Shown here: piece after piece, positions 28,501 to 36,598 of the stretch
Layout of the letters: each line of letters starts with the position of its first letter
Numbering within the stretch: position 1 is the stretch's first letter
From: Fastidiosipila sanguinis
Lineage (GTDB): Bacteria > Bacillota > Clostridia > Saccharofermentanales > Fastidiosipilaceae
Assembly: GCF_002998295.1 (NCBI RefSeq)
Contig: NZ_CP027226.1
Coordinates: 372,001-436,000, forward strand
Length of the DNA: 64,000 bases
Direction of reading: 5' to 3'
Notes under the pieces: generated by a model
The model's input: only the letters and a program-made list of their open reading frames with translations
What the model was told of the DNA's origin: nothing
Database searches by the model: none
Translations under genes and position numbers: made by a program

Positions 28501-29149
28501 AAGACCTCTAAATACTCTACTTAACACAGTTAAACGCAACTTAATGATTTTAGCTGACTCAAGAGTTTGGGCAAATACTGAAGCTTTTGCTAAATTATAT
28601 TTAGTTCTAAATGGTCAAAGTCAAAGAAAAAGTTTAAAACAGAAAGAACTGACTTTTGTAACATTCCCATTTAAGGCTAATTTACTTGATGAAAAATCTG
28701 AAACTACAGAAACATATTCAAAGTTAAAAGAAACTATCCAAAATACAGGTATTAAGTTGGATACAGATGTTTATTACTCTGGAGATGTATTCGGAATTAA
28801 ATCATTGATAGAGGCAACTTATGCTGAAGATGCAGGCAAAGAAGTGGTTATTTTGAATAAACTTGAACCAGAGTTGATAGAGAATGAGAAAAACGACATC
28901 AACCCAATTTCTGTCGTGGAGGATATATTACATGAAATGGATAGACTCTCTCAGAATAAAGCAGTAATTATTGTTGATAAAAAATGGGTTGATAAGTATT
29001 TAGAATTGATTAATAAAGAAATTGATGAAGATAAACTCAATAAAATATCAGAGAAGAGTATAAAACCTGTAAATACATTGCTTAATGTTAAATTTAATAA
29101 ATTAGAAAACCTCTGGAATTTAGCACAAATAACGATATTAAAAAATTAA
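25583..29149 (+). CDS. Degenerate SF1-helicase-like protein, function unknown
   Basis: Protein of 1188 residues with no signal or membrane segment. Its backbone follows large UPF1-like SF1 helicases. A region around 410-430 sits where the ATP loop belongs but has no GxxGxGKT. A coiled coil spans about 450-600. SWQSLFSSLQLIIPLIAM and AIFLGDFMQMN match the region around motifs II-III, but the DEAGQA motif reads SLDPQEEL (about 730). VRVQNRIVEPLFSLQNEI (about 812) matches the conserved R-R-C-x-x-PMF-x-x-x-N-x-I block. VRPLNTLLNTVKRNLMILAD (about 975) matches motif VI without its TRAK arginine. ATP hydrolysis is therefore unlikely. The reading frame is intact, so it is kept for some other role. 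Confidence 0.6.
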   Translation: MTKNEIKDVLGFWYSKERFKSVYPGAEEIISDESEALPWDSEGNSDAYMVFGGKISNSRIDSLLDPDSDIAKTFDNSKEYSSIYIFSVNQSGNYKKGSFRINNYLYLFSRILLNKNLNELEFEIASINEQIDSEISRANPKITTELLENLNKSLGRLIFNDKVEEIDGLNLSSFAIINGYSLASQKHKSQKLNFLRKAINEVEKTDTLYQYIEKGLTGQFDILNVDDLDYWDENLNPKAYPKSAWPRKTLPNASQQWIINDFSNTDSGSIKSYNAQRYSHRSLIVENYIAQSLEEKADYLLKLKKPADAFAMSRFSYPPQNNSANYYNPENNLSRHNMILTGVDREKLKSIVSEIIEAESLSVDNSSTSYFDLQRNKEIYLTEVINKYNEETAYMNKPAWGAAAVYVETRADLQLLVDLLIEYMDDNRFYFDKENPQFYLPEFKAVQDDYFNSKKEAIKALEKNEEVYKSASIFNHKLEKVEKIQKHIENIEHKLLKLEEQKNDLDNSLFLNEDKLLSRKYELDEIEKNVNFWQKLLYKFLKIGEEAKALAEAEENLEKNEIEIQNIKDQQDELVKTVHGLEAKIAELDIQIDEEQGIINALRPQEEINKSNFGRNYIDRDTYLDINSNRFHNSTPWEDESSFKARYENFYRSMQLNRTFVLRSNELKQNLKRMKKLLNGEYEEVDEINSWQSLFSSLQLIIPLIAMPKATLENLLEHAKIGSSGTVVSLDPQEELVDELVSTLYIADRAIFLGDFMQMNVIDKFNKTMQRALLAKYNASEKVLSYKSSSTDYLLYSENKVIALGNELVPFSVRVQNRIVEPLFSLQNEICLDNLLLGTAIAMNPNPDKVLEQSTWMMLHTETGENSLFTTQSADIAMVTICEYFDKHQISPNLGIAFFYNEVYQKWLEFSRDYLEHKKNKDIDYVEKVYQWIKGSSFLLGESNGREFEEIIFIAGASLDTDEKLISKFISSVRPLNTLLNTVKRNLMILADSRVWANTEAFAKLYLVLNGQSQRKSLKQKELTFVTFPFKANLLDEKSETTETYSKLKETIQNTGIKLDTDVYYSGDVFGIKSLIEATYAEDAGKEVVILNKLEPELIENEKNDINPISVVEDILHEMDRLSQNKAVIIVDKKWVDKYLELINKEIDEDKLNKISEKSIKPVNTLLNVKFNKLENLWNLAQITILKN

Positions 29150-29170
29150 TAAAAATTAGTGGTAAAGGTG

Positions 29171-29199
29171 TTGACAAAAATTCATCTGCTTGATAGAAT
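29171..29199 (+). promoter_or_regulatory. Promoter of the tRNA-Leu/tRNA-fMet operon
   Basis: TTGACA at 29171-29176 and TAGAAT at 29194-29199 with a 17-base spacer, 25 bases before tRNA-Leu. A near-consensus vegetative promoter. Confidence 0.85.
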
Positions 29200-29223
29200 A
29201 GCTCTTGCACTTGAGAGAACTAA

Positions 29224-29308
29224 GCTCGTGTGGCGAAATTGGCAGACGCAGCAGACTTAAAATCTGTGGGAGAGATCCTTGCCGGTTCAAGTCCGGCCAT
29301 GAGCACCA
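29224..29308 (+). tRNA. tRNA-Leu (anticodon TAA)
   Basis: Eighty-five bases with encoded CCA. The acceptor stem GCTCGTG/CATGAGC, a long variable arm typical of leucine tRNA and the anticodon loop CTTAAAA fix the identity. Confidence 0.95.
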
Positions 29309-29336
29309 ATTTTTTTAGATCTTTCAAGTGTTATAT

Positions 29337-29413
29337 CGCGGAGTGGAGCAGCTGGTAGCTTGTCGGGCTCATAACCCGAAGGTCGCGTGGTTCGAATCCC
29401 GCCTCCGCAACCA
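29337..29413 (+). tRNA. Initiator tRNA-fMet (anticodon CAT)
   Basis: Seventy-seven bases with encoded CCA. The first base pair of the acceptor stem is a C·A mismatch and the anticodon stem ends in three G-C pairs (GGG/CCC around CTCATAA). Both are the marks of the initiator rather than the elongator methionine tRNA. It lies 28 bases after tRNA-Leu in the same transcript. Confidence 0.93.
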
Positions 29414-29418
29414 AACAA

Positions 29419-29450
29419 AAAACGTCGGCTTCGGCCGACGTTTTCTTTTT
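29419..29450 (+). terminator. Rho-independent terminator of the tRNA operon
   Basis: AACGTCGGC and GCCGACGTT enclose a short loop and are followed by TTTTCTTTTT. Confidence 0.93.
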
Positions 29451-29521
29451 GTATTAATTTCTTGTTTTTTAATATTAAAATTTCTTGATTATTATTTATT
29501 GTGCTTTTAGATTGTCAAAGA

Positions 29522-30652
29522 TTAGTTATTCTTTGGGCGATACTTATCAATAATAGCTCGAATAGCTTCTTCGTTGTTTTCAATTTCTCTGACTAATTTA
29601 AACTGTGTACGAGCCCTATCTAAGTTTTGCTCTGGGTAGTCGAGTGAGAAGTATTTGTCGCCATCAAGGTAGTCTGTCAAGAAGCGAATACCACATTCTA
29701 AGGTCATCATTTTGGCACCCCAGTAGAGGTCATCAATTTCAGCATCAGTTAGGATTTCTCCACAAGTTTCAATGAAACCCTTTGTATAAGATTCGAAAAG
29801 AACAAGATCTAAATTAACTTTATTCAAATCTTTTTCATCTTCACTAGCAGTATTAGCTCCGAAACGAATTGAATCACCAAAATCATTTACTGATAAACCA
29901 GGCATAACTGTATCAAGATCAATAACAGTTATTGCTTCGTCAGTTTTGGAATCGAATAGAACATTATTCAACTTAGTATCGTTATGTGTTACACGAAGAG
30001 GTAATATACCAGCTTCCTGTCTATCCATTAGGTAAGAACAATCTTCCTTATGAGCTTTGACGAAGCTGATTTCATCGCTAACGTCTTTTGCACGATCATG
30101 CTCATCAGCAGCAAGAGCTTTTTCGAAGTTTTCATATCTTACTCTGGTATCATGGAATTTTTCAATTGTCTCATGTAGTGTGGAAGCGTCAAAGTCACTT
30201 AGTAAATATTGGAAATTACCAAATGCTCTAGCACTCTCATAAAATTGTTGAGGATTTTCTACTTGGCTTAAACAGTATGTATTTTCAATAGTAGAATAAA
30301 TTCTCCAGCAAGAACCATCTTCAGCAGTATAGTAGTTTTCTCCATTTCTGGTGCTTAAAACCTTCATAGTATCACGGTTTGGGTCTTTGCCTTCAGATAT
30401 AGCCTTTTTGCCTATAAAGTTTGTTACATTAACAATATTTTCCATTAATTGATCTGGATTTTTAAAAGCATAAGTATTTATTCTTTGTAAAATATACTTA
30501 TCAATGTTTTTGTCATCTTCATGAAGAATTATGTGAAAGGTACTATTTACAAGACCTATAGTGTTAGGCTTTACTGCAATAATACTGTCACTATCTATGG
30601 GAAAAGCATTAGAAATAACTTCTTTACTTAATGCAATCTTTCTCAATGTCAT
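29522..30652 (-). CDS. N-acetylhexosamine 1-kinase-like phosphotransferase (NahK/APH family)
   Basis: Cytoplasmic sugar kinase of the aminoglycoside/choline kinase fold, 376 residues. The catalytic block VTHNDTKLNNVLFD followed by VIDLDTVMPGLSVNDFGDSI and RFGANTASEDE closely follows the N-acetylhexosamine 1-kinase pattern. It contains the HxDxxxxN-type brush (here HNDTKLNN) and the metal-binding DLD. The likely reaction makes GlcNAc- or GalNAc-1-phosphate. GAGGTG lies 6 bases before the ATG. With the nucleotidyltransferase and the GH109-like gene 1-3 kb away it suggests hexosamine salvage. Confidence 0.8.
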   Translation of the reverse strand: MTLRKIALSKEVISNAFPIDSDSIIAVKPNTIGLVNSTFHIILHEDDKNIDKYILQRINTYAFKNPDQLMENIVNVTNFIGKKAISEGKDPNRDTMKVLSTRNGENYYTAEDGSCWRIYSTIENTYCLSQVENPQQFYESARAFGNFQYLLSDFDASTLHETIEKFHDTRVRYENFEKALAADEHDRAKDVSDEISFVKAHKEDCSYLMDRQEAGILPLRVTHNDTKLNNVLFDSKTDEAITVIDLDTVMPGLSVNDFGDSIRFGANTASEDEKDLNKVNLDLVLFESYTKGFIETCGEILTDAEIDDLYWGAKMMTLECGIRFLTDYLDGDKYFSLDYPEQNLDRARTQFKLVREIENNEEAIRAIIDKYRPKNN

Positions 30653-30915
30653 AAATTCACCTCAATGATATTGTTCGATAATAACTCCTAGAATTGCATA
30701 TTTTATACAAATGGGAAATTATTAATATATTGAACAGCAAGTTATATATTTAAACTTGTATATCACTTTTATTTAATATTTTAACATTTTACTATTTCAT
30801 AAAGTAAAAAGCTCATGCGATATAATACCACTTTTATGGAAAATTACAAAATAACCTGTTATTATAAATTTTTGTGATCATGAAAGTAATTAGAAAATTT
30901 ATTTAAGGAGAGTTT

Positions 30916-31566
30916 ATGAGTAAGGCAAAAAATAAGATATTAGCTGCAAATGAAGTTCAACATATAGTTTCAGCGATGATAAAGTTATATCCACAAATAG
31001 AATCTGAACTAAATTTTAATAATAATTTTGAACTAGTTTGCGCAGTAGTTTTGAGTGCTCAGACTACAGATGTTGCAGTAAATAAAGTTACTCCTGAATT
31101 GTTTTCGAAATATCCTGACGCTGAATCAATGGCGGCGGCAGAGCTTGAAGATATATCTAGACTAATTAGCTCAATTGGTCTATATAAAAATAAAGCTAAA
31201 TACCTAAAAAGTTTGTCACAAGATTTGTTGGATAAATATAATTCTGAAGTTCCAGCAACAAGAGAAGAACTTGAAAGTTTAGCTGGAGTTGGCAGAAAAA
31301 CAGCCAATGTTGTTTTGAGCAATGGTTTTGATATACCTGCATTTGCAGTAGATACCCACGTTAATAGGGTGTGTAAAAAATTTAATTTCGTGCCAGAAGA
31401 AGCATCAGTTTTAGAGGTAGAAGAAGTTATGTGCTCTAAATTACCGGCTTCTATTTGGAGACGAGCCCACCATTCAATTCTCCTCTTCGGTAGATATCAA
31501 TGCGTCGCCAGAAAACATGACCATGATAAATGTATAGAGCGTATAGAAGAAGTTTTAGGGGAGTAG
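30916..31566 (+). CDS. nth: Endonuclease III, iron-sulfur ligands incomplete
   Basis: DNA glycosylase/AP lyase for oxidised pyrimidines, 216 residues. The helix-hairpin-helix LAGVGRKTANVVLSN carries the catalytic Lys and the following AVDTHVNRVCKKF carries the catalytic Asp. The C-terminus normally holds a C-x6-C-x2-C-x5-C cluster motif. Here it reads FGRYQCVARKHDHDKCIERI and ends ten residues later, so only two of the four ligand positions are Cys, the second being His and the fourth Glu. A [4Fe-4S] cluster is therefore unlikely. GGAGAG precedes the ATG. The gene stands alone between minus-strand genes. Confidence 0.9.
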   Translation: MSKAKNKILAANEVQHIVSAMIKLYPQIESELNFNNNFELVCAVVLSAQTTDVAVNKVTPELFSKYPDAESMAAAELEDISRLISSIGLYKNKAKYLKSLSQDLLDKYNSEVPATREELESLAGVGRKTANVVLSNGFDIPAFAVDTHVNRVCKKFNFVPEEASVLEVEEVMCSKLPASIWRRAHHSILLFGRYQCVARKHDHDKCIERIEEVLGE

Positions 31567-31573
31567 TAAGGGT

Positions 31574-31611
31574 TTATATACCATCCGAATTGCTTATATA
31601 CCATTCTAATT
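31574..31611 (+). repeat. Two-copy 18-bp direct repeat
   Basis: TTATATACCATCCGAATT and TTATATACCATTCTAATT lie 20 bases apart between convergent nth and the oxidoreductase gene. Two mismatches separate the copies. Function unknown. Confidence 0.6.
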
Positions 31612-31624
31612 AAATTGAATTAAA

Positions 31625-32839
31625 TTAAATTTTAGTGTCTTGTTCATAAATCCATTTACCACGTGTGAAATCAGGGAAGTATTGAACTTGAGATCCTGTA
31701 GCTAGAGATTGCTCACTAAGTGCAGTAATTGCCATCCAAGTCGCCGCATCATATACATCTATAGGCATCTCTCTGCCTTCAATAAGAGCATCTGCAAATG
31801 CTTTGAATACTAAATAATCCATGCCATCATGACCCGCACGAACTCCATTGTTTAAGTATTCCTTCCAGATTGGATGGTCATACTTTTCATAGTATTTATC
31901 TACATTATTGAAGTTTTTGCCCCAATTAAAGTGATCATCAGGCTCAATGTCAGATTCTAAAAAGACAGACATATTCTCTTCGTTTACAAGACCCTTAGTA
32001 CCTTGTACGAAAAATTCTCTAGAATAATATCTTGGTAAAGTAGTGTCTAGTTTTATGCTAACTAGTTCACCATTGGCACATAAAATTTGAGTGTTAACAA
32101 TATCACCTTGATTGAATTTAATATTGTTAGGTAATTCAAGTTTTGATTTATCATGATTTTCGAGGAATTTATTGAGACCTACAGACTTAGATGCATGAGA
32201 GCTTAAGCTCAAAAATCTATTACCGTTATTGATATACAAGATTTTAGCAATTGGCCCTATTTCATGTGTTGGATAGTTTTCAGAATTCCTTTTAATGTAG
32301 TTATTTAATCTATAATGACGATTAATTTTTCCAAAGGTAATTTCATCACGGAGGTCATGAGCATAAGCTCCGTGTGCATAAACAATTTCACCTAAAACAT
32401 TATTCTGCACCATATTAAGGGTCATTAATTCCAATCGACCATAACAGCAATTCTCCATAAACATTAAAGGTGTCTTGGTTTTTTCATAGGTATCAACTAA
32501 ATCCCAAAGAGTTTGTAGATCTGAAGATCCTCCTACTTCTAGTGCTACTGCCACATTGTTCTGCATGGCCTTGATAGCCAAAGGAATATGTGTCTCCCAT
32601 GATGAAGCGATTAAAACGGCATCGACATTATCATCTTGCACTAAATCGTCTGCACTTTCATATCCTTTTGGTTCAATGTTCTTTTTGGATTTACATAATT
32701 GTTGAGCTTGCTCAATTCGATCAGAATAGGTATCAGTTAAAGCAACAATATTGAACTCGTCCATTTCGAGCAGGACATAATAGAGTAGACCGTATCCACG
32801 ATTACCTAAGCCAATTATTCCTAAGTTAATCTTTTTCAC
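31625..32839 (-). CDS. Gfo/Idh/MocA oxidoreductase, GH109-like
   Basis: NAD-dependent sugar-active protein of 404 residues. The N-terminal Rossmann motif is IIGLGNRGYGLL. The middle region ENCCYGRLELMTLNMVQNNV, then GAYAHDLRDE and YPTHEIGPIAKIL, follows the pattern of GH109 alpha-N-acetylgalactosaminidases, which hydrolyse through an oxidised intermediate. No signal peptide is present, so it acts on imported sugar. The start is GTG with AAAGGTG 5 bases upstream. It lies downstream of the nucleotidyltransferase gene on the same strand. GH109 activity is an inference; a sugar dehydrogenase is the alternative. Confidence 0.75.
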   Translation of the reverse strand: MKKINLGIIGLGNRGYGLLYYVLLEMDEFNIVALTDTYSDRIEQAQQLCKSKKNIEPKGYESADDLVQDDNVDAVLIASSWETHIPLAIKAMQNNVAVALEVGGSSDLQTLWDLVDTYEKTKTPLMFMENCCYGRLELMTLNMVQNNVLGEIVYAHGAYAHDLRDEITFGKINRHYRLNNYIKRNSENYPTHEIGPIAKILYINNGNRFLSLSSHASKSVGLNKFLENHDKSKLELPNNIKFNQGDIVNTQILCANGELVSIKLDTTLPRYYSREFFVQGTKGLVNEENMSVFLESDIEPDDHFNWGKNFNNVDKYYEKYDHPIWKEYLNNGVRAGHDGMDYLVFKAFADALIEGREMPIDVYDAATWMAITALSEQSLATGSQVQYFPDFTRGKWIYEQDTKI

Positions 32840-32887
32840 TTTTTCACCTTTTGTTAAATGTTTATTGGGGTTAATTTTATTAATTTA

Positions 32888-32924
32888 TTATGCAAGAGTA
32901 ATATTAGATATTACTCTTGCATAA
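32888..32924. repeat. Perfect 17-bp inverted repeat (stem-loop)
   Basis: Two perfect 17-base arms, TTATGCAAGAGTAATAT and its complement, with a 3-base loop, between two minus-strand genes. It lacks a strong T-run on either side, so it may be a weak terminator or an mRNA-stabilising hairpin. Confidence 0.75.
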
Positions 32925-33007
32925 ATTTAAGTAAAATATAATTTACAAAATAAAATAATTATAAAAATGAGTTTAACTCACTTATATCATTAGTAATAAT
33001 TAGAAGA

Positions 33008-33934
33008 CTAATTCCAAAGATTATCAGGATATTCACCAGCTTCAATTAAAGCATTTACAGATGCAACAACGTCTGGTTTATCTTCTTTATAGGTAACACC
33101 GAACCACTTGTTAGCAGATTCTAATACTTTTACTTTAGCCTTATCAGCTTTAATTAATTCCTCAATAGTTGTAGGGATATAGAGTTCCGCTTTTTGTGGA
33201 TTATTATCAATGCTGTTGCTGAGGAAGTTCTTGAATGATTCTTCGAACTCAACCAAGCTCTCTTCTTGGAAACCCCAGATGTTCATTGAAACTATAGTGC
33301 TTGCAGCAATGTCATCCCAAGTTTCACCTGAATCGAAGCTATATTTGATTCCGTCAGGGAATGATTGAATATGAGTATATTCAACTATTGAATCCAAGTA
33401 GCCGTCTTCTGTAGTCTTACAGACACCTCTTGAAACATATCCATTCTCTGAGACTGTATTTTCAAGTTTGAATCCTACCATTGACAAGTTTAACTTGCCG
33501 TCTATATATGCATCTTCACTAGTCAAGTAGTTGTAAATTTCTTCATATGCAGTTCTTCCATAGAAGTCATCTGCGTTAATAACTACAAATGGTGCATCAA
33601 TTACATCTTTAGCACAAATCAATGCGTGACCAGTACCCCAAGGTTTTTCACGACCTTCAGGAACAGAAAATCCCTCTGGAATTTTATCTAACTCTTGATA
33701 TGCGTAACGAACTTCCATGTGTTCAGCAATTTTATCGCCGATTCTAGACTTGAACTCATCAGCAATAGCTTCTTTGATAATAAACACTACTGTTTCGAAA
33801 CCAGCACGTTTAGCATCAAAAATTGAATAATCTATAATAGCTTCACCAGATGGTCCTATTGGATCTACTTGCTTTAGACCACCATAGCGGCTACCCATAC
33901 CTGCTGCCAAAATAACTAAAATTGGTTTTTTCAT
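33008..33934 (-). CDS. Sugar-1-phosphate nucleotidyltransferase
   Basis: NTP-transferase fold protein of 308 residues that would join a sugar 1-phosphate to a nucleotide. The N-terminal nucleotide loop reads ILAAGMGSRYGGLKQVDPIG, then PWGTGHALICAKDVI and the metal-binding VINADDFYG. This subclass is often found next to NahK-type kinases, where the product is a UDP-N-acetylhexosamine (family knowledge). ATG 33934 is used because AGAGG lies 9 bases upstream; an in-frame ATG twelve codons earlier has no better site. Confidence 0.82.
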   Translation of the reverse strand: MKKPILVILAAGMGSRYGGLKQVDPIGPSGEAIIDYSIFDAKRAGFETVVFIIKEAIADEFKSRIGDKIAEHMEVRYAYQELDKIPEGFSVPEGREKPWGTGHALICAKDVIDAPFVVINADDFYGRTAYEEIYNYLTSEDAYIDGKLNLSMVGFKLENTVSENGYVSRGVCKTTEDGYLDSIVEYTHIQSFPDGIKYSFDSGETWDDIAASTIVSMNIWGFQEESLVEFEESFKNFLSNSIDNNPQKAELYIPTTIEELIKADKAKVKVLESANKWFGVTYKEDKPDVVASVNALIEAGEYPDNLWN

Positions 33935-34096
33935 TAAAATCAACCTCTCTATTTTTAATTTACAACACATTTTGCTATGTGTTTGACTGATATTATTTTA
34001 CCATCTTTGCTGAAGAAATGAAAAAAATAAGTTATAATATTTTCTTAAAAAAGGAAGCGTTTATTAACGTATTTGGAGAGGAAATGAGGGTGTAGT

Positions 34097-35041
34097 TTGG
34101 TGAATAATTTGCATAAATTTGATATAAAAACAGAAGTTTTAAATTTTATTTATTTAGTAGTAGGAACATTTTTGTCAGCCCTAGCTATAAATGTGTTTTT
34201 TGTTCCTAATAATTTGTCAATGGGTGGAGTATCCGGTGTAGCTACTTCATTGGTCTTAATAAGTAATAATGTTATTCCTTTTGGTTTGTTCTCATTGATG
34301 ATTAATATACCAATTCTTCTATTAGGGTGGAAGGAGTTTGGCTTTAAAATGGTATATAGAAGTTTAATTGGGACTCTAGTATTTTCTTTTGGAATTGACT
34401 TAGCTAATATTTTTATGGATAAATGGTTCGCTGTCTGGATATCTGCATTAGAACAAAAACCCGACATAATTATCTTTTCAATATTTGCAGGTGTAACTTT
34501 TGGTATTGGTCTTGGTCTTATTTTGAGAGGTGGTTATAACACTGGGGGAGTTGATATCTTAGCATTAATCGCCGTAACTAAGACAGATAAAATAACAATT
34601 GGTCAATTTATATTCTTTACTGATTTTATGGTTATTATATTTAGTACAGTAGTAAATTATATATATGGGGTAGGTGATATTTATTTTGCTTTACTCTTAG
34701 CGCTATACAGTTTTGTAGCTTTATTTATTACTAGTAAACTTACTGACTTTGTTATTCTTGGAACTGACTCATCCAAAGCTTGCCATATTATAAGTTCACA
34801 TTCAGATGAAATTAGTCAGGCAATTTTGACAGAAATGGATAGAGGTGTGACTGGTATCATGGCAAAAGGAATGTATACCAATAATGATAAATTAATGCTC
34901 TATGTAGTTTTGAATAGTCGTGAGATTCCAGATCTTAAAAGGATTGTTGAGGAAATTGATCCAGAAGCTTTTATAATTATCAACGAGGTTAAAGATGTTT
35001 CCGGTGAAGGTTTTACAATAGAGAAGAAACAGATGAGCTAA
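34097..35041 (+). CDS. YitT family membrane protein (DUF161/DUF2179)
   Basis: Membrane protein of 314 residues with five or six N-terminal membrane segments (about 15-215) and a cytoplasmic DUF2179 domain of ferredoxin-like type. The N-terminal segment NVFFVPNNLSMGGVSGVATS and the RGGYNTGGVDILA loop are typical; the C-terminal domain holds RGVTGIMAKGMYTNNDK. Function is unknown. The start is TTG 34097 or GTG 34100, both served by GAGGG. Confidence 0.88.
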   Translation: MVNNLHKFDIKTEVLNFIYLVVGTFLSALAINVFFVPNNLSMGGVSGVATSLVLISNNVIPFGLFSLMINIPILLLGWKEFGFKMVYRSLIGTLVFSFGIDLANIFMDKWFAVWISALEQKPDIIIFSIFAGVTFGIGLGLILRGGYNTGGVDILALIAVTKTDKITIGQFIFFTDFMVIIFSTVVNYIYGVGDIYFALLLALYSFVALFITSKLTDFVILGTDSSKACHIISSHSDEISQAILTEMDRGVTGIMAKGMYTNNDKLMLYVVLNSREIPDLKRIVEEIDPEAFIIINEVKDVSGEGFTIEKKQMS

Positions 35042-35068
35042 GTAAATTAAATATTTTCAATGGATGAA

Positions 35069-35100
35069 AAATGCAGATAATCAATTGATTATCTGCATTT
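35069..35100. terminator. Bidirectional terminator
   Basis: A perfect palindrome with two 16-base arms centred on CAATTG, between the convergent YitT and sugar transferase genes. AT-rich tracts flank both sides. Confidence 0.8.
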
Positions 35101-35133
35101 AAATTATTATTTTTTGATTAGTTAGATGTTTCC

Positions 35134-36507
35134 TTACTCTTCAGAATCGTGTTCATCTTCATTTAAGAACTTTTGCTCGAATCCTTCGGTAGCTTCAGCA
35201 GAGAAGAGGACTTTTACAGTGGATAGAATTAACTTAATATCATTTAATAGGGAGAAGTTTTCTATATAATAGATGTCCATTCTTAGCTTATCTTCATATG
35301 AAGTGTTATAACGTCCATAGATTTGAGCGTAACCTGTAATTCCAGCTTTAACTTTGGTTCTATAATTAAATTCAGGTAGCTCTTTAGTATAAGCTTCATA
35401 ATTCTCGACACGTTCAGCTCTAGGCCCAACAATAGACATTTCACCCTTGAGAACATTAATAAATTGAGGGATTTCATCTATTCTTGTTGCGCGTATGAAC
35501 TTACCTATTGGTGTGATTCTGTCATCATTTGGAACAGTAAATTGTGCGCCATCTTTCTCAGCATCTACAACCATAGAACGGAATTTCAAAATGTCAAATT
35601 CTTCGCAGTTACGAGTCAATCTCTTTTGCTTGAAAAAGACAGGACCTCTGTCATATAGCTTGATTATCAATGCGACAATTACTGTTATTGGTAAAGTTAA
35701 TACCAAGAATAGAATTGAGAAAACAATATCAAATAGTCTTTTTACTATTAAGGATTCTAGAGACATAGTACGATCTTTTATTAAATGCATTATACTGTCG
35801 CCAATTTGAGTAACATCAGAACTGTGCAAAATAATATCATTAACAGTAGGGAGGACGAAAATTCTCTTATCTCTAGCGTAACTATAATCTATAAGGTCAT
35901 CTCTTAGGTCAAGGTCAATATTACCTATAATGACAGTATCGTATTTGTCTATGGATTTTGTGATCTCGTCAAATCCGGCGCTTTCACGAATTACATAACG
36001 AACTTTATAACGATCTCTATTAAGAACGAACTTTTTTGCCACCATTCTATCGTACTCTGTATCTGCATAGATGATTAAAGTTTCTCTACTAGGATAAATT
36101 TTAAAATAGACCATAGTTGCAATTTCATAGATAACGCAAATTACTATGAATTGCACTAGTGTCAGTAAAAAGACTGGCAAAGGATTAATAAGAGCTTTGG
36201 ATATTAAGCTCAGGACTGCATAAGTAACTATATTTACCATAACTATAGAAACCAAATACGATAGCTGCAATTTGCGTTTCGACATTATACCAATTTTAAA
36301 AATATCATATGGTAAAGCTAGCACAACAAACAAAAATGTATACAAAGCGAAAATAAGATAGAAACCTTTATAGTTATAAGGTGTATGAATGTATTTTGAT
36401 GTTATTGCACCTAGAAAGGTTAATGAGGTGATCAAGACAATTGATAGTTTAAACGAAAACATTACCAATCTTCTTAAATTTCTAGCTGTAAACTTAACTC
36501 TGCTCAT
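35134..36507 (-). CDS. Undecaprenyl-phosphate sugar phosphotransferase
   Basis: Polyprenyl glycosylphosphotransferase of 457 residues, initiating a lipid-linked glycan at the membrane. Four N-terminal membrane segments (about 15-135) lead to a cytoplasmic Rossmann-like domain, a fifth membrane segment (KRLFDIVFSILFLVLTLPIT, about 265-285) and the catalytic domain. The latter has FFKQKRLTRNCEEFDILKFR, RATRIDEIPQFINVLKGEM, SIVGPRAER and GITGYAQIYGR. This is the large WbaP/EpsL architecture. The neighbouring glf suggests a galactofuranose-containing polymer. Confidence 0.92.
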   Translation of the reverse strand: MSRVKFTARNLRRLVMFSFKLSIVLITSLTFLGAITSKYIHTPYNYKGFYLIFALYTFLFVVLALPYDIFKIGIMSKRKLQLSYLVSIVMVNIVTYAVLSLISKALINPLPVFLLTLVQFIVICVIYEIATMVYFKIYPSRETLIIYADTEYDRMVAKKFVLNRDRYKVRYVIRESAGFDEITKSIDKYDTVIIGNIDLDLRDDLIDYSYARDKRIFVLPTVNDIILHSSDVTQIGDSIMHLIKDRTMSLESLIVKRLFDIVFSILFLVLTLPITVIVALIIKLYDRGPVFFKQKRLTRNCEEFDILKFRSMVVDAEKDGAQFTVPNDDRITPIGKFIRATRIDEIPQFINVLKGEMSIVGPRAERVENYEAYTKELPEFNYRTKVKAGITGYAQIYGRYNTSYEDKLRMDIYYIENFSLLNDIKLILSTVKVLFSAEATEGFEQKFLNEDEHDSEE

Positions 36508-36598
36508 AAAAATAGCACTTCCTTTTTTTATCTAATTTATAATCTTAATTGATATGATAGATTTTAGCATATGAGAGAGCTTTTAAGATAGGGAAATT

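Noticed and set aside
31574-31611. Short CRISPR array
   Set aside because: Only two imperfect 18-base copies with a 2-base gap; no spacer structure and no cas genes in the window.
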